This document shows, in pieces, positions 1 to 6,975 of a stretch of 10,014 nt of DNA (the first letter of the stretch is position 1; every line of letters begins with the position of its first letter). Made by a program: the position numbers and the translations under genes. The stretch spans positions 1 through 10,014 of the forward strand of contig JAGKVC010000135.1 in NCBI GenBank assembly GCA_021152595.1, written 5' to 3'. Below the pieces are notes generated by a model. That model had not been told where the DNA came from. It worked only from the letters and a program-made list of their open reading frames with translations, and did no database searches. Source of the DNA: Clostridia bacterium. GTDB lineage: Bacteria > Bacillota > Clostridia > Oscillospirales > Ruminococcaceae.

Positions 1-545
1 GATTCCGAAAGCTCCCTGCGATATGCCGCGCTGAGATTTTCAAGCGCCTGTTCCGTCTCCTCGGCAGAGCTTGCCTTCTGTACCGCATGGAACGACTGAA
101 ACAGCGATTCTGTTCCGATCACCGGCAGCTTTGTCAGCGGCGGCTCTCCCACGCCGCTGCGGCTCTCCGGTGCAGCGATGCAGAGACTGCGCTCCAGCTC
201 CGCCGAAACGGCACCGATCGCTGCCTGCTCCTGCGTATGCGTGCGCGCGAGCGTCTGCCGCGTCTCCTTGCGGAAATCTGCGATCCGCTGCTTGCATTCC
301 GCACGCACGACCGCGATCTCGCCCTCGAATTCCTCGACACGCTGACAGAGCGCTTCGATCAGCTCCGCAGATGCCGTGTTAAACTGATTCTGTGCCTCAC
401 CGAACGGCGCGACATACCAATAGGACAGCTTTCTGCCGAGCCGCTTTGCCAGCTTGAATTTTCCGGGCGGCGCAGGCTCGACCGTAAAGCTCACCTTTGC
501 GGCACGAAGCGTCCGCAGCTTTTTCTCCAGTACATCCCGTTCCAT
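1..545 (-). CDS. N-terminal part of a coiled-coil protein of the glycan locus (partial, runs off left edge)
   Basis: This frame is open from an ATG at 543-545 to the left edge: 181 codons with no stop. The start is preceded by GGAGG (555-559) 9 bases away and lies 55 bases after the Wzt stop. Residues 29-56 are basic and aromatic (KLAKRLGRKL, then SYWYVAPF and NQFN). This resembles, from memory, the short leader segment found before methyltransferase or glycosyltransferase domains in proteins of ABC-dependent O-antigen loci. Residues about 57-121 are charged, lack proline and have heptad-like spacing (e.g. LIEALCQRVEEFEGEI), which looks like a coiled coil. Residues 122-145 are a proline- and glycine-containing linker, and a second helical stretch follows. 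No catalytic motif is visible because the C-terminal part is missing. A chain-modifying or chain-terminating enzyme is plausible from position and architecture but is not shown. The existence of the gene is well supported; its function is not. Confidence 0.75.
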   Translation of the reverse strand, partial: MERDVLEKKLRTLRAAKVSFTVEPAPPGKFKLAKRLGRKLSYWYVAPFGEAQNQFNTASAELIEALCQRVEEFEGEIAVVRAECKQRIADFRKETRQTLARTHTQEQAAIGAVSAELERSLCIAAPESRSGVGEPPLTKLPVIGTESLFQSFHAVQKASSAEETEQALENLSAAYRRELSE

Positions 546-600
546 TGAACCATCCCTCCGTCATATCAAAATTCATACGGAAACATGCTTTTCCTCTGTT

Positions 601-1794
601 TTATGTGATCTCCCATGTGTGGTCGATCCGCGTGACACCGGTTTCGTCAATCGGATCGTAGACCGTGAACCGCACTGCCTGTGCGGCGTAATCATAAGCG
701 AACATATCCATTCTGCGCAGACCGACATCAAACCAGTATGTGCCTGCGATCAGATTCATCGGCGCAAATGTGCAGCGGATCACGCCGCGCTGCCTGAGCT
801 GCACCGGCTGCATGCGCTCGCGCTGCGTATTTGTGCCGTAGCAGAGTGTCTTGTCCGCACGGTACAGCGCCAATCCGACCAGCGCTTCCTCCGCATGATC
901 CGGATCTGCTTCATAGGTCATTTGCAGCGTGACCGTATCACCGGTGCGGAATTTGTCGATGCGCTCACCCTGTTCATTCAGCAGGCAGATATCCTTCCAC
1001 TTTGCAGGGGATTCCGAAGGTTCCTCACGCTCCGGCTTCGGTGCCGCGGATGCGCTGAGCTGCCGCCGTTTGCCCATATCCTCCAGATAGAGCGGATGCA
1101 CCTCATTCGGCGCGCCCTCCATGCGGATTTTGCCGTTCTCGATCCAGATTGTCCGGTCGCAGATGCGCTCAAGCTGCGCCATGCTGTGCGAGACAATCAC
1201 AATCGTTGTGCCGGATGCCTTGATCTCCATGAGACGCTCAAAGCATTTCGCCTGAAATGCCGCATCGCCGACCGCAAGAATCTCGTCGATCAGCAGAATA
1301 TCCGCGCCGACATGGATCGCAACCGAAAATGCAAGCCGCATATACATACCCGAGGAATACGTCCGGACGGGTGTGTCGATAAAATCCTGCATCTCCGAGA
1401 ATTCGATGATCTCATCAAGCCGTGCTTCGATCTCCTGATGCGTCAGACCGAATATTGAGGCGTTCGTGAAGATGTTTTCGCGTCCGGTCATATCCGGATG
1501 AAAGCCTGCGCCGAGCTCGATCAGCGAGGAGACTCTGCCGCTGAGCTTCACGCTGCCGCTGTCCGGATACAGGATCCGGCTCATCAGCTTGAGCAGCGTC
1601 GATTTGCCGCAGCCGTTCTTGCCGACCAGACCGATCGCCTCGCCCGGCTCGACTTTCATCGAAATGCCGTCGAGGACCGTGCGCTCCTGATAGCGCCGGC
1701 GCTCCGCAGAGAGCAGCTTCTCCTTGAGCGACTGTCCCCTGTCGGCGTAGATCCGGAAGGATTTTTTCAGATTCTCGATTTCGATTGCTGCCAA
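601..1794 (-). CDS. wzt: Polysaccharide ABC exporter ATPase with C-terminal cargo-binding-type domain (Wzt)
   Basis: This is the cytoplasmic ATPase that energises export of a lipid-linked glycan through the Wzm permease. The 397-residue product has a full nucleotide-binding domain: Walker A GKNGCGKST (58-66), signature YSSGM (146-150), Walker B ILLIDE (166-171) and H-loop histidine 203. The signature lacks the usual LSGGQ, which is normal for Wzt/TagH-type ATPases. After a linker rich in Ala, Pro and Glu (about 246-265), residues about 266-380 form a beta-rich C-terminal domain of the Wzt type. In characterised O-antigen exporters this domain binds the modified end of the cargo glycan. The start is a TTG (1792-1794). 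No closer ATG fits, the N-terminus MAAIEIENLKKSF matches where the family begins, and GAGGG (1802-1806) sits 7 bases upstream. It follows the GT-C-like gene by 26 bases. Its partner Wzm is two genes upstream rather than adjacent, which is somewhat unusual. Confidence 0.93.
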   Translation of the reverse strand: MAAIEIENLKKSFRIYADRGQSLKEKLLSAERRRYQERTVLDGISMKVEPGEAIGLVGKNGCGKSTLLKLMSRILYPDSGSVKLSGRVSSLIELGAGFHPDMTGRENIFTNASIFGLTHQEIEARLDEIIEFSEMQDFIDTPVRTYSSGMYMRLAFSVAIHVGADILLIDEILAVGDAAFQAKCFERLMEIKASGTTIVIVSHSMAQLERICDRTIWIENGKIRMEGAPNEVHPLYLEDMGKRRQLSASAAPKPEREEPSESPAKWKDICLLNEQGERIDKFRTGDTVTLQMTYEADPDHAEEALVGLALYRADKTLCYGTNTQRERMQPVQLRQRGVIRCTFAPMNLIAGTYWFDVGLRRMDMFAYDYAAQAVRFTVYDPIDETGVTRIDHTWEIT

Positions 1795-1801
1795 GTCTCC
1801 G

Positions 1802-1806
1802 CCCTC
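1802..1806 (-). promoter_or_regulatory. Ribosome binding site supporting the TTG start of wzt
   Basis: On the minus strand GAGGG lies 7 bases before the TTG at 1792-1794. A second purine run (GGAG, 1797-1800) is only 2 bases from the start and is too close to be the main site. The absence of an in-frame ATG nearby and the correct family N-terminus make the TTG the likely start. Confidence 0.55.
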
Positions 1807-1820
1807 ACTTCTCCGGCGTC

Positions 1821-3515
1821 TTATTCCGCTGCATCCGCCGGTGTATTCTCAACGCGCACAGAAAGGTCAAACAGCCGCCCGTCAGGCAGATTGAGCTGAT
1901 TGCCGTTGTGTACGTCCTTATAGTAAAACGGTTGTCCCTCGGTATCATAGAGGGTGATGTCAAAACCCTCCGGCACAATCGTCCGGAAGGTCAGCGTTTC
2001 TGCATGCAGATCGCTGTCTGTTTCTCCGGTCACCGCATAGGCGTAATTCACCGGCATGCGCATACAGATCGTATGCTTGCTGCTGTCCAGCGCTGCCGGA
2101 TCATGGATATACGCTACGGTCTCCGGATTGTATATTTTCAGATAATCCTGCGTAAATGCGCGATCCAGATGAATGCCTGCGTTGTCCGGCGCGCAGATCT
2201 GCCAGCCGGAATCGCAGTCCGGTACCACACGCGAAACGACATAATCGAAATTGCGGTAGCGCAGGGAAAGCTCTGCGAAATGCGGCTTCCAGATATCCGT
2301 TACGGCGCTCGCTACAAGACATGTGCAGAACACACAGATGCTCAGCAGCATCCGCGCCGCCTTCCTGCGGTTTACAGTCGGCGCGCTCTCCCAGATCAGG
2401 ATCGCTGCCGTCACCAGAAATGCAACCAGAAACAGATAGCTGTAAAACGACGGCAGATAGCCGTCTGTGCCGCGGCGCGTCCAGCCCATATATTTCTCGC
2501 TCACTGCCGTCAATGTGCAGGGCAGGAAGATGCCAAGTCCCGTCAGCAGCAGCAGATTCCGGAGCTGCGCGGTCTTTAGCCGGATCCGCGGCAGCAGCAG
2601 ATAAAATACCGCGGTCGAAAGCACCGCAGTCAGCCATGCCGCAGGATGCAGCAGATGATAGCCGAATACTCTCAGGGAGATTGCCTGATCCTTTGAAAGC
2701 CGCAGCAGCTCCCACACCGGGAAAAACGACAGCGAATAGGTCTTCAGCGAATACAGGCTCATAAACGGCTCACGCAGATCCATCGAAATGCCGTCATAGG
2801 CAGGCGGATAAATATGCTGCCATGTGAAATAGATGATACAGTATCCGGCGACCGTCAGAAGCTGCGGCGTGATGCGTCCGGCACTCCGCCGGAGCCATTC
2901 AAAGAATGAAACCTCCCTGCGCGACGGCATGCAGAGCGCCCAGAGCAGATACAGCAGCAGCATCGCGGCAAATGCTTCGTAGATCATCACCGCGAGCAGC
3001 AGATATACACAGCTCAGAACTGTATCCTTTGCATTCGGGGTTTTCAGACGGTTTCCGAAATGATACAGCGAAAGAAAACAAAAACCGATCGGGATCTGGT
3101 GGCAGAGTGCATAGGCAATCAGCAGATTGTGATATGCCGAGATACATGCCCACGAGACACCCAGCACCGCCGCAAGATCCGCAAACTGCCGGTTTACATG
3201 CGCTTTCAGCAGCTTCCAGCCGGAAAACACATCAAAGAGCAGCGCCGAAAACTGAATCAGCTTATAGAACCAGACCTTGTTCGCACGGAACGGCAGCGCC
3301 AGCAGATGATGATTCCAGAGATGCGAAATTCTGCCCGTCTTTGCTGCGCGGATCGAATCCGCAAGCACCATGCCGCGCCGTACCAGCGTATAATTGCGCA
3401 TGTCATCATGCACGGCGAATATGATCGGATAAATCTGCCAGAAGAGCCAGAGAACCGCACAGACAAATGCGATCTGCGGCAGATATCTCCGGATTTTTTT
3501 CAGGATTGCTGTCAT
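1821..3515 (-). CDS. Polytopic GT-C-like membrane protein, probable glycan-decorating glycosyltransferase
   Basis: The 564-residue product is an integral membrane protein with about ten hydrophobic segments, roughly at 12-34, 83-99, 112-135, 138-155, 167-195, 217-233, 286-309, 319-340, 356-375 and 386-406. A soluble tail of about 155 residues follows. Directly after the first helix is a paired acid, HDDMRN (D37, D38), the position where GT-C glycosyltransferases carry catalytic acids facing the outside. The loop at 340-356 (EKYMGWTRRGTDGYLP) is also polar and conserved-looking. GT-C enzymes use polyprenyl-phosphate sugars and often add side residues to exported glycans, as O-antigen glucosyltransferases do. 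That role is inferred here. The ATG overlaps the Wzm stop by one base (TGATG), with AGAGG (3523-3527) 7 bases upstream, so translation is probably coupled to Wzm. It could instead be a polymer-handling membrane protein without transferase activity. The membrane topology is clear; the exact family was not recognised. Confidence 0.7.
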   Translation of the reverse strand: MTAILKKIRRYLPQIAFVCAVLWLFWQIYPIIFAVHDDMRNYTLVRRGMVLADSIRAAKTGRISHLWNHHLLALPFRANKVWFYKLIQFSALLFDVFSGWKLLKAHVNRQFADLAAVLGVSWACISAYHNLLIAYALCHQIPIGFCFLSLYHFGNRLKTPNAKDTVLSCVYLLLAVMIYEAFAAMLLLYLLWALCMPSRREVSFFEWLRRSAGRITPQLLTVAGYCIIYFTWQHIYPPAYDGISMDLREPFMSLYSLKTYSLSFFPVWELLRLSKDQAISLRVFGYHLLHPAAWLTAVLSTAVFYLLLPRIRLKTAQLRNLLLLTGLGIFLPCTLTAVSEKYMGWTRRGTDGYLPSFYSYLFLVAFLVTAAILIWESAPTVNRRKAARMLLSICVFCTCLVASAVTDIWKPHFAELSLRYRNFDYVVSRVVPDCDSGWQICAPDNAGIHLDRAFTQDYLKIYNPETVAYIHDPAALDSSKHTICMRMPVNYAYAVTGETDSDLHAETLTFRTIVPEGFDITLYDTEGQPFYYKDVHNGNQLNLPDGRLFDLSVRVENTPADAAE

Positions 3516-4294
3516 CAGAGCACCTCTGCAAAACGGCGCTGCAGCTTCTCAAATGCCAGATATCCGAGGCACAGGATCAGCAGACTGATCCCGCCTGCAA
3601 GTGCAAGCTGCCGGAGCTGCGGTGCGCGCTGATAATATAAAATGTCACGGTAGGAAAGCACAAGCGGTGCCATCGGATTGAGCAGATACCACCTGCGCCA
3701 GTTTTCCGGTACAAAATCTATGCCGTACACAACCGGCGAAAGATACATCCACGCCATGCTGACGACACCCATGATATGCTCCAGATCGCGGATATACACC
3801 GTCACGGCGGAGGTGATGAGATTCATCCCAAGCACCAGTATAAACTGGATCGTCATAACCGGAATCAGCCACGGGAGCGCCGCAGCATTCACGCCGAGCC
3901 GCATTACCCCGATCACCAGAAAGATTATGATGAACGAGAACAGCATATTGCAGAAGCTGCTCAGCGTATAGGCGACCGGCAAAACCTCGCGCGGAAAATA
4001 TATCTTCTTGATCATGTTCTTCTGATCGAGCACCAGCTTTGCGCCGGTCGTCAGCGAGGATGCAAAGAAAATCCACGGCACAAGCGCCACGAACAGATGC
4101 AGATAATAATTCGGGATGCCGCTTTTCAGAATCACCGAGAATACCATTGTATAAACAAGGAGCTGTAACAGCGGATTCAGGAATGTCCAGAGAAATCCGA
4201 GCACACTGCCCTTATAGCGCCCCTTTAAGTCCTTGCGCACAAGGCTCACGATCATCTCGCGGTATTGATAGAGTTCACGCAGCTTTCGGATCAT
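3515..4294 (-). CDS. wzm: Polysaccharide ABC exporter permease (Wzm, ABC-2 type)
   Basis: This membrane subunit of the Wzm/Wzt-type exporter moves a lipid-linked polysaccharide across the cytoplasmic membrane. The 259-residue length is typical. The N-terminal amphipathic segment LVRKDLKGRYKGSVLG (about 18-33), followed by FLWTFLNPLLQ entering the first helix, is a hallmark of the O-antigen/teichoic acid ABC-2 permeases. So is NPMAPLVLSYRDILYY near the C-terminus. Six hydrophobic segments can be picked out, with the coupling region MIKKIYFPREVLP in the first cytosolic loop. The start ATG overlaps the Rmd stop as ATGA (4291-4294), with AAGGAG 11 bases upstream. The downstream GT-C-like gene overlaps its stop by one base. 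The partner ATPase is at 601-1794. TagG, the teichoic acid exporter, is the main alternative. The GDP-mannose pathway genes favour a Wzm-like role. Confidence 0.93.
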   Translation of the reverse strand: MIRKLRELYQYREMIVSLVRKDLKGRYKGSVLGFLWTFLNPLLQLLVYTMVFSVILKSGIPNYYLHLFVALVPWIFFASSLTTGAKLVLDQKNMIKKIYFPREVLPVAYTLSSFCNMLFSFIIIFLVIGVMRLGVNAAALPWLIPVMTIQFILVLGMNLITSAVTVYIRDLEHIMGVVSMAWMYLSPVVYGIDFVPENWRRWYLLNPMAPLVLSYRDILYYQRAPQLRQLALAGGISLLILCLGYLAFEKLQRRFAEVL

Positions 4295-5262
4295 GCTTCT
4301 GATTGCTCCTTCAGTTTCTTCCGCCAGAATGCAAGCGTATCGGCGATTGACTGCGCCGTCGGGATCTGCGGCTCCCAGCCGGTATCCCTCCTCAGCTTTG
4401 CCGTATCGGCGGCGATGTGCGCGGTCTCAGCCGGACGCAGCTTTTCAGGATCAATCTCATGCCGGATCTGAACCGCGCTCTCTGCAAGGATCAGATCGAG
4501 CATCTCCGAAATCGCTGCCGTCCTGCCGCTGCCGACATTGTAGATCTCCCCTGCAATGCCGGATTCCAGCAGCATCGCATAGGCACGGACAATATCGCGG
4601 ACATCGGTGAAATCACGCCTTGCATCGAGATTGCCCGTCCGGATCACCGGCGCACGCATCCCGCGCTCGATTTCTGCGGTCTGTCTGCAAAAATCCGAAA
4701 CAACGAACATTTCACGCTGTCCCGGGCCGAAGTGATTGAACGCCCGCACGCAGATTACCGGCAGACCGTATGCATTGTAATACACTGCGGCAAGCTGCTC
4801 CGCGGCGGCTTTTGTCGCGGCATAGATATTGACCGGATGCAGCGGTGTCTTCTCCTGAACGCGGATTTCCGTCTCCTGTTCCGCGGTGATTCTGCCGTAT
4901 TCCTCCGCGGAACCGATCAGCAGAATCCGCGGCATGGCAGGCAGACTGCGCGCCGCTTCCAGAAGATTCAGCGTCCCTTTGATATTGAGATCGGCTGTAA
5001 GCTGCGGCTGCTTCCATGAGAGCGCAACCGAGCTTTGTGCCGCAAGATGCAGAATCCCGTCGGGACGGATATCCGAAAGCAGCGCCCTGACGCCTTCCGC
5101 ATCGAGCAGATCAAAATGATGCACCGTACAAAGCGGCAGCAGATCGGCTGCAAGCTGCTCCTGCGGCAGAATCGCGGCGTGAATCTCACTGCCGCTTTCC
5201 GCAAGCTGCCGGATCGCATAGGCGCCGACAAAGCCTGCCGCACCGGTTATCAGTATCTTCAT
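4291..5262 (-). CDS. rmd: GDP-6-deoxy-D-mannose reductase (GDP-D-rhamnose synthesis), SDR family
   Basis: The likely role is reduction of GDP-4-keto-6-deoxy-D-mannose, the Gmd product, to GDP-D-rhamnose in the cytoplasm. The 323-residue product is an extended SDR with the nucleotide-binding motif TGAAGFVG (6-13). A catalytic serine sits in GSAEEYG (S118) and the YxxxK pair is Y147/K151 (YAATK). HFGPGQ (177-182) and NLDARRDFTDVRD (211-223) match what is known of Rmd and related NDP-sugar epimerase/dehydratases, and RPAE (276-279) matches the equivalent RPSD/RPAE substrate-binding stretch. The presence of gmd in the same operon and the absence of a GDP-fucose synthase (WcaG/Fcl) favour D-rhamnose over L-fucose. 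GDP-6-deoxy-D-talose synthase is the closest alternative and cannot be excluded by eye. Its start has AAGGAG, overlapping the TAA stop of the preceding gene, 8 bases upstream. Its own stop overlaps the Wzm start. Confidence 0.78.
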   Translation of the reverse strand: MKILITGAAGFVGAYAIRQLAESGSEIHAAILPQEQLAADLLPLCTVHHFDLLDAEGVRALLSDIRPDGILHLAAQSSVALSWKQPQLTADLNIKGTLNLLEAARSLPAMPRILLIGSAEEYGRITAEQETEIRVQEKTPLHPVNIYAATKAAAEQLAAVYYNAYGLPVICVRAFNHFGPGQREMFVVSDFCRQTAEIERGMRAPVIRTGNLDARRDFTDVRDIVRAYAMLLESGIAGEIYNVGSGRTAAISEMLDLILAESAVQIRHEIDPEKLRPAETAHIAADTAKLRRDTGWEPQIPTAQSIADTLAFWRKKLKEQSEA

Positions 5263-5274
5263 GCTGTTGGCTCC

Positions 5275-6411
5275 TTATTCTCTGTTCAGCAGTACGCTGC
5301 GTGTTTTCTCCATGACGGTTTGCAGCGAAAATTCACGCAGGACGCGCGCTCTTGCCGCCTCGCCGTACTGCATCCGCAATGCATCGTCGGTCAGCAGCTT
5401 TTCCATTGCGGCGGTCAGCGCGGCTGCATCCGAGGGCGGTACTGTCAGTCCGGTCTCGCCGTCCAGCGAAACCAGCGGCACGCCCGTCGGCAGTGCGGTG
5501 TTGATCACAGGCTTGCCGTTGACCATCGCCTCAAGCTGCACAATGCCAAATGCCTCACTGTTTGCAACAGAGGGCAGCACGAACAGATCGCATTCCGCGA
5601 ACATGTCGCGCAGCTCCGGCGTCATGCGCCTGCCGAGAAAATGCACACGCTCCCGAATCCCCAGCGCCTCCGCACGGGCTTCCAGCTCCGGCTCGAGGAC
5701 GCCTGTTCCGGCAAAAAACAGCTCCGCATTTGTTTTCAGATCCGCAAATGCTTCGAGCAGCACATCTGCACCTTTATAATAGACCAGTCTGCCGGTGAAC
5801 AGAATCTTTTTCGCAGAACGGTCATGAAGCTGCGCGGAAAGCGGCTCCAGATGCGGCCGCTGCTCGTAATCCGCAGGGTTGATGCCATACGGCACAATCA
5901 CGCATTTCTCCCGGAACGGCTGCAAATAGGGCGAGCTGTCAATATGCGCTTTTGTAGCTACAAGAATCGCATCCGCACGCCGCAGCAGCCACTTCATCAG
6001 CGGCTTATAGAAAATCAGCATCGCCTTCTGCCGCACAACATCGCTGTGCCATGCGACAACAACGCGCCCCTTATATCCCGAAAGCAGCAGCGCCAGATCC
6101 GCAACCGGAAACGGCAGATGCAGCTCGACGGTATCCGCCAGCATGACCTTCCGGCGGAATTCCCCGAGATAGGAAAATGAAATCGGGCAGGAAGCAACTG
6201 TCCCGAAGCTGCCGGCATAGGTCACCGGCACGCCCCCGACCTTCTCACGCTTCGTCATGCCGCGGTCATCCCGGCAGCAAAGCACCTTCGTTTTTGCGTA
6301 TCTGCGCATATATTCCGCGGTCTGCTGCATGACGGTCTCGATGCCGCCGATGTGCGGATCATATGCCTTGCCCGTAATCAGCAGACGCGGTCGGTTCTTC
6401 TGATCAGCCAT
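5275..6411 (-). CDS. Glycosyltransferase family 4 (GT-B fold), probable chain-building enzyme
   Basis: This is a retaining glycosyltransferase likely to transfer mannose or D-rhamnose from a GDP-sugar to the growing lipid-linked glycan on the cytoplasmic face. Using the Met at 6409-6411 gives 378 residues, normal for GT4. The acceptor-domain motif PHIGGIE is at about 19-25 and WHSD at 121-124. FTGRLVYYKG (about 205-214) opens the donor domain, and the donor-binding EX7E element EAFGIVQLE is at about 286-294, followed by GETGLTVPP. A longer frame reaches an ATG at 6505-6507, but its extra 32 residues lack family similarity and overlap the GNAT gene by over 100 bases. The chosen start has GGAGG (6419-6423) 7 bases upstream and overlaps the GNAT stop by 8 bases. 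Donor and linkage cannot be read from sequence alone. Assignment to GT4 is secure; the sugar specificity is inferred from the operon. Confidence 0.9.
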   Translation of the reverse strand: MADQKNRPRLLITGKAYDPHIGGIETVMQQTAEYMRRYAKTKVLCCRDDRGMTKREKVGGVPVTYAGSFGTVASCPISFSYLGEFRRKVMLADTVELHLPFPVADLALLLSGYKGRVVVAWHSDVVRQKAMLIFYKPLMKWLLRRADAILVATKAHIDSSPYLQPFREKCVIVPYGINPADYEQRPHLEPLSAQLHDRSAKKILFTGRLVYYKGADVLLEAFADLKTNAELFFAGTGVLEPELEARAEALGIRERVHFLGRRMTPELRDMFAECDLFVLPSVANSEAFGIVQLEAMVNGKPVINTALPTGVPLVSLDGETGLTVPPSDAAALTAAMEKLLTDDALRMQYGEAARARVLREFSLQTVMEKTRSVLLNRE

Positions 6412-6970
6412 GCTGCATCCTCCGGTAATCTTCGGCAAGGATTCCGTACCAGACATCGTCAAAGACTCTGCCGCGTGCAAAGCCGTGCTGCCGGAGTGTG
6501 CCCTCATACTGCATCCCGATCTTCTGCATCACTCTGCCGGATTTCGGATTGCCGATATCGTGATTTGCACAGATGCGGTTCATGCCGACTGTCTCAAACA
6601 GATACCGGAGAACTGCATTTCCGGCTTCCGACATGTAACCTCTGCCCCACCACTGCGTCCCGAGACACCAGCCCAGCACTGCGCATTTTGTCTCCTCACA
6701 GATGCGCACCACGGAAATATTTCCGATCACGATGCCCTCTGATTTCAGCTCCAGCACCCAGTTATAGCAATCGGGCTTTTCGTAGTCCGATACCCAGAGT
6801 TTCAGCAGACCGGCAGTCTCCTCCGCATTCGCATGGGGCTCCCATGTCAGGAACTTTGCAACCTCCTCCGAGGATGCCCAGTTCCGGTACATTTCATCCG
6901 CATCCGAAACAGTAAAACGACGTAAAATCAGACGTTCTGTTTCGAGCGTGACCGTTCCCTGATGCTGCAT
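6404..6970 (-). CDS. GNAT-family acetyltransferase, RimJ/RimL-like
   Basis: The 188-residue product is a complete GNAT-fold acetyltransferase. The N-terminal TERLILRRFT (11-20) and the acetyl-CoA pyrophosphate-binding motif QWWGRGYMSEA (106-116) are clear. NPKSGRVMQKIGM (141-153) is the standard RimJ/RimL signature, followed by QYEGTLRQHG. Members of this subfamily acetylate protein N-termini, antibiotics or small amines, and a few GNATs in glycan loci N-acetylate amino sugars. No sugar aminotransferase is visible here, so an amino-sugar substrate is not supported by the window. The gene starts 5 bases after the preceding GT4 stop, and its end overlaps the next GT4 start by 8 bases, so it is embedded in the operon and probably translated with it. 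Whether it acts on the glycan or is a passenger is unknown. Confidence 0.85.
   Translation of the reverse strand: MQHQGTVTLETERLILRRFTVSDADEMYRNWASSEEVAKFLTWEPHANAEETAGLLKLWVSDYEKPDCYNWVLELKSEGIVIGNISVVRICEETKCAVLGWCLGTQWWGRGYMSEAGNAVLRYLFETVGMNRICANHDIGNPKSGRVMQKIGMQYEGTLRQHGFARGRVFDDVWYGILAEDYRRMQHG
6419..6423 (-). promoter_or_regulatory. Ribosome binding site deciding the start of the second GT4 gene
   Basis: On the minus strand GGAGG lies 7 bases before the ATG at 6409-6411, within the last codons of the GNAT gene. It supports this start over the longer frame beginning at 6507. Confidence 0.7.
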
Positions 6971-6975
6971 GCGCC

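Noticed and set aside
578..600. Small inverted repeat (ggaaa / tttcc) in the 55-base gap after wzt, considered as a terminator
   Set aside because: The stem is only five A/T-rich pairs and no T-run follows on the minus strand. The next gene has its own good ribosome binding site, so read-through is more likely.
454..1458. Plus-strand open frame of 334 codons opposite wzt
   Set aside because: It runs antisense across wzt and into the left-edge gene, has no recognisable motif and a shadow-like composition.
2101..2715. 204-codon minus-strand frame inside the GT-C-like gene
   Set aside because: It is an alternative frame wholly within a longer gene with coherent membrane topology and good start signals. 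Its composition is Ala/Arg/Gly-rich without motifs.
5035..6180. Plus-strand open frame of 381 codons opposite the GT4 and rmd genes
   Set aside because: It crosses a gene junction on the opposite strand and has a low-complexity Arg/Gln/Cys/His composition. The codon bias of the real genes explains the lack of stops.
6412..6507. 32-residue N-terminal extension of the second GT4 gene
   Set aside because: It would overlap the GNAT gene by 104 bases. The internal Met has a well-placed GGAGG and gives the usual GT4 N-terminus.
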